From: Planctomycetota bacterium
Lineage (GTDB): Bacteria; Planctomycetota; Planctomycetia; Isosphaerales; Isosphaeraceae
Reading direction: 5' to 3'
DNA length: 6,937 nt
NCBI GenBank assembly: GCA_021807585.1
Contig: JAKBCQ010000132.1
Coordinates: 1 to 6,937, forward strand
Under the pieces are notes generated by a model. The model worked only from the letters and a program-made list of their open reading frames with translations, was not told the origin of the DNA and ran no database searches. Positions 5,637 through 6,937 of the stretch are shown piece by piece. Every line of letters begins with the position of its first letter. Position 1 is the first letter of the stretch. A program made the translations under genes and the position numbers.

Positions 5637-6937
5637 TTAACTTGCTCGATCGAGGAGCGCGGCGCGGACCGCTTGCGAGAGACGCGCTCCTTCAAGGCGA
5701 TCGAGCGAACGAAATCGCGCGTGCGGACCCCACGCGTCGGCGAGCCCGCGCGATCGGCCGAGCCGGACGGCGCCCGCTTCGGTGTCGACGATCAAACCCG
5801 CGATCCCCGATTGTCCCAAAAGCCGCGCGCGATCAAGAGCGTCTTGATGAGGATCGCCTCCCGCGTCGAGCGGAACGTTACCTCGACCGTCGGTAAGAAC
5901 GACGACGAGCGGCTCGATCCCGCGCGACTTTCTTTTCGCCCGAGCGATCAAATCGATCGCCGCCGCAAGCCCACGCGCCAGCGGTGTCGCTCCGCCGATC
6001 GGCAGATCGGCGAGCTTCCTAGCCGCTACTCGAACGCTTCGCGTCGGCGGCAACGCAACACTCGCCCCGACACCACCGAACGTGATCAATCCCACCTGAT
6101 CGCGCGCCTGATACGCATCGACCAGTAGCGAAAGGATCGCCCCCTTCGTCTGCGACATCCGCTTGTGCGCCCCCATCGATCGACTCGCGTCGACGACGAA
6201 AAGGATCAGCCTCCTCGGAGTAGACGACCGTCGTTTCGCCCTTAAATCGATCGTCTCGACTCGGAGCGGTTCGATCGCAACGCCGTCGTTAACTCTCCCT
6301 CTAGCAAGCTGATGCGGCGCCGCGGCGCGAATCGTCGCGGTCGTCGCGAGTTCAAACGAACCGCCCCGATAAGGCTCCGACCGACTGTAACGCCCGCCTC
6401 GTCCCGCCGATCCCCCATCCCCCTTGCGCGACGATCGCCCCGAACCGACGCGCCGGCGGCGCCGAAACGAATCTTGATCTCGATCAATCTTAATCCCATG
6501 AAACTCACCGGCGGCGAACGATTCGCTTTCGTTTGATTCGTCGGTTTCCCCCTCGCTCGGCTCAGCGGACGATTCCACCGAAGAATTCTCGGATGAACTT
6601 GTAAAATCATCCCATCGTGACGAATCTTTTGCGCTCATTGCGTTTGATGTTTTCGGCCGGTGGGATGCCGTTTGATTCGAGCGGGGGCGCGATTCGGGTT
6701 CGCGATCGGTTCGCGATCGATCGTCGTGGGAACGGTCGGGACGGTCGGGGTCGGGGTTCGGCCGATCGGTCCGAGTGCGACGATGCGCGAGTGCGAGCTC
6801 GGAGACGAGATCGACGTCGGCGAGCGTCACGACGGTCCTTCCCTCGTAAGCCGCAAGCGCCGCGGCGGCCTTATAAATCGTCAGATCGGCGCGCATTCCG
6901 TCGGCGCCCTCGCGGGCGCAGAGGTGGCAAATCGTCG
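5637..6937 (-). CDS. BchD/ChlD-like chelatase subunit, C-terminal two thirds (5' end outside)
   Basis: The visible 432 codons belong to an AAA+/VWA subunit of a metal chelatase. Such proteins couple ATP hydrolysis to insertion of Mg2+ or Co2+ by a large CobN/ChlH-type subunit. The frame is open to the right edge: ICHLCAREGADGMRADLTI and YKAAAALAAYEGR (about 6931-6837) are the end of the AAA+ module, so the ATG at 6896 is internal. A low-complexity linker follows (about 6779-6357), first rich in Asp, Arg and Pro, then acidic Ser/Glu, then basic Arg/Gly. LATTATIRAAAPHQ leads into the VWA domain (about 6215-5650), with the metal-binding MIDAS residues in VVDASRS (6177-6191), Thr in GGATPL and Asp in VVLTDGRGN. 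The order matches the family I know as putative cobaltochelatase subunit (TIGR02442, from memory). The CobO neighbour favours cobalt over magnesium. No chelatase large subunit is in view. Confidence 0.88.
   Translation of the reverse strand, partial: TICHLCAREGADGMRADLTIYKAAAALAAYEGRTVVTLADVDLVSELALAHRRTRTDRPNPDPDRPDRSHDDRSRTDREPESRPRSNQTASHRPKTSNAMSAKDSSRWDDFTSSSENSSVESSAEPSEGETDESNESESFAAGEFHGIKIDRDQDSFRRRRRVGSGRSSRKGDGGSAGRGGRYSRSEPYRGGSFELATTATIRAAAPHQLARGRVNDGVAIEPLRVETIDLRAKRRSSTPRRLILFVVDASRSMGAHKRMSQTKGAILSLLVDAYQARDQVGLITFGGVGASVALPPTRSVRVAARKLADLPIGGATPLARGLAAAIDLIARAKRKSRGIEPLVVVLTDGRGNVPLDAGGDPHQDALDRARLLGQSGIAGLIVDTEAGAVRLGRSRGLADAWGPHARFRSLDRLEGARLSQAVRAALLDRAS
6697..6718. repeat. 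Perfect 11-bp tandem duplication in the chelatase linker
   Basis: GGTTCGCGATC occurs twice head to tail (6697-6707, 6708-6718). It lies in the part encoding the Asp/Arg-rich linker. The unit is not a multiple of three, so a change in copy number would shift the frame. Confidence 0.8.
6732..6755. repeat. Short tandem repeat in the chelatase linker
   Basis: ACGGTCGGG occurs twice (6732-6740, 6741-6749) and is followed by a third GTCGGG (6750-6755). It encodes the PDPDRPDR-like part of the linker and looks like slippage-generated sequence. Confidence 0.75.

Noticed and set aside
6636..6638. Internal ATG as the start of a VWA-only protein
   Set aside because: The frame continues upstream through the conserved end of the AAA+ module to the window edge, and no ribosome site precedes this ATG.

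Overview
The window looks like chromosomal DNA of a high-GC planctomycete, most likely of the Isosphaeraceae type. The best evidence is a sigma factor that matches the Planctomycetaceae-specific sigma-70 subfamily along nearly its whole length. Directly after it comes a Ser/Thr kinase whose N-terminal module has the usual planctomycete form. This assignment is from memory of the families; no search was run. No RNA gene, insertion sequence or CRISPR array was seen.

Layout, left to right. Positions 1-1048 (minus strand) hold a sigma factor followed by the start of a Ser/Thr protein kinase that runs off the left edge. Positions 1049-1587 are a long, partly AT-rich stretch without a convincing gene; it contains one candidate ECF-type promoter pointing at the sigma gene. 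Positions 1588-3476 (minus strand) hold a two-gene operon: an alkaline-phosphatase-superfamily phosphohydrolase, then a free-standing acyl carrier protein. Positions 3477-3708 are a divergent promoter region. Positions 3709-4470 hold the only plus-strand gene, a lipoprotein of the polysaccharide-export (Wza/GumB-like) family. A perfect 9-bp inverted repeat at 4480-4515 separates it from the next block, which faces it.

Positions 4523-6937 (minus strand) are a cobalamin-type block, in transcription order: a BchD/ChlD-like metal-chelatase subunit (its AAA+ part lies beyond the right edge), CobO corrinoid adenosyltransferase, and a small cysteine-rich [2Fe-2S] ferredoxin-like protein whose start codon overlaps the cobO stop.

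Working picture: the right block inserts cobalt into the corrin ring and adenosylates it, and the ferredoxin-like protein may supply electrons or serve the chelatase. The middle block (phosphohydrolase, carrier protein, export lipoprotein) suggests cell-envelope or exopolysaccharide chemistry, but its substrate cannot be read from the sequence. The left block is a transcription and signalling cassette. The most interesting points are the carrier-protein/phosphohydrolase pair without a visible ligase, the CobO-coupled ferredoxin, and the strong excess of the hexamer CGATCG (about 42 copies by hand count).
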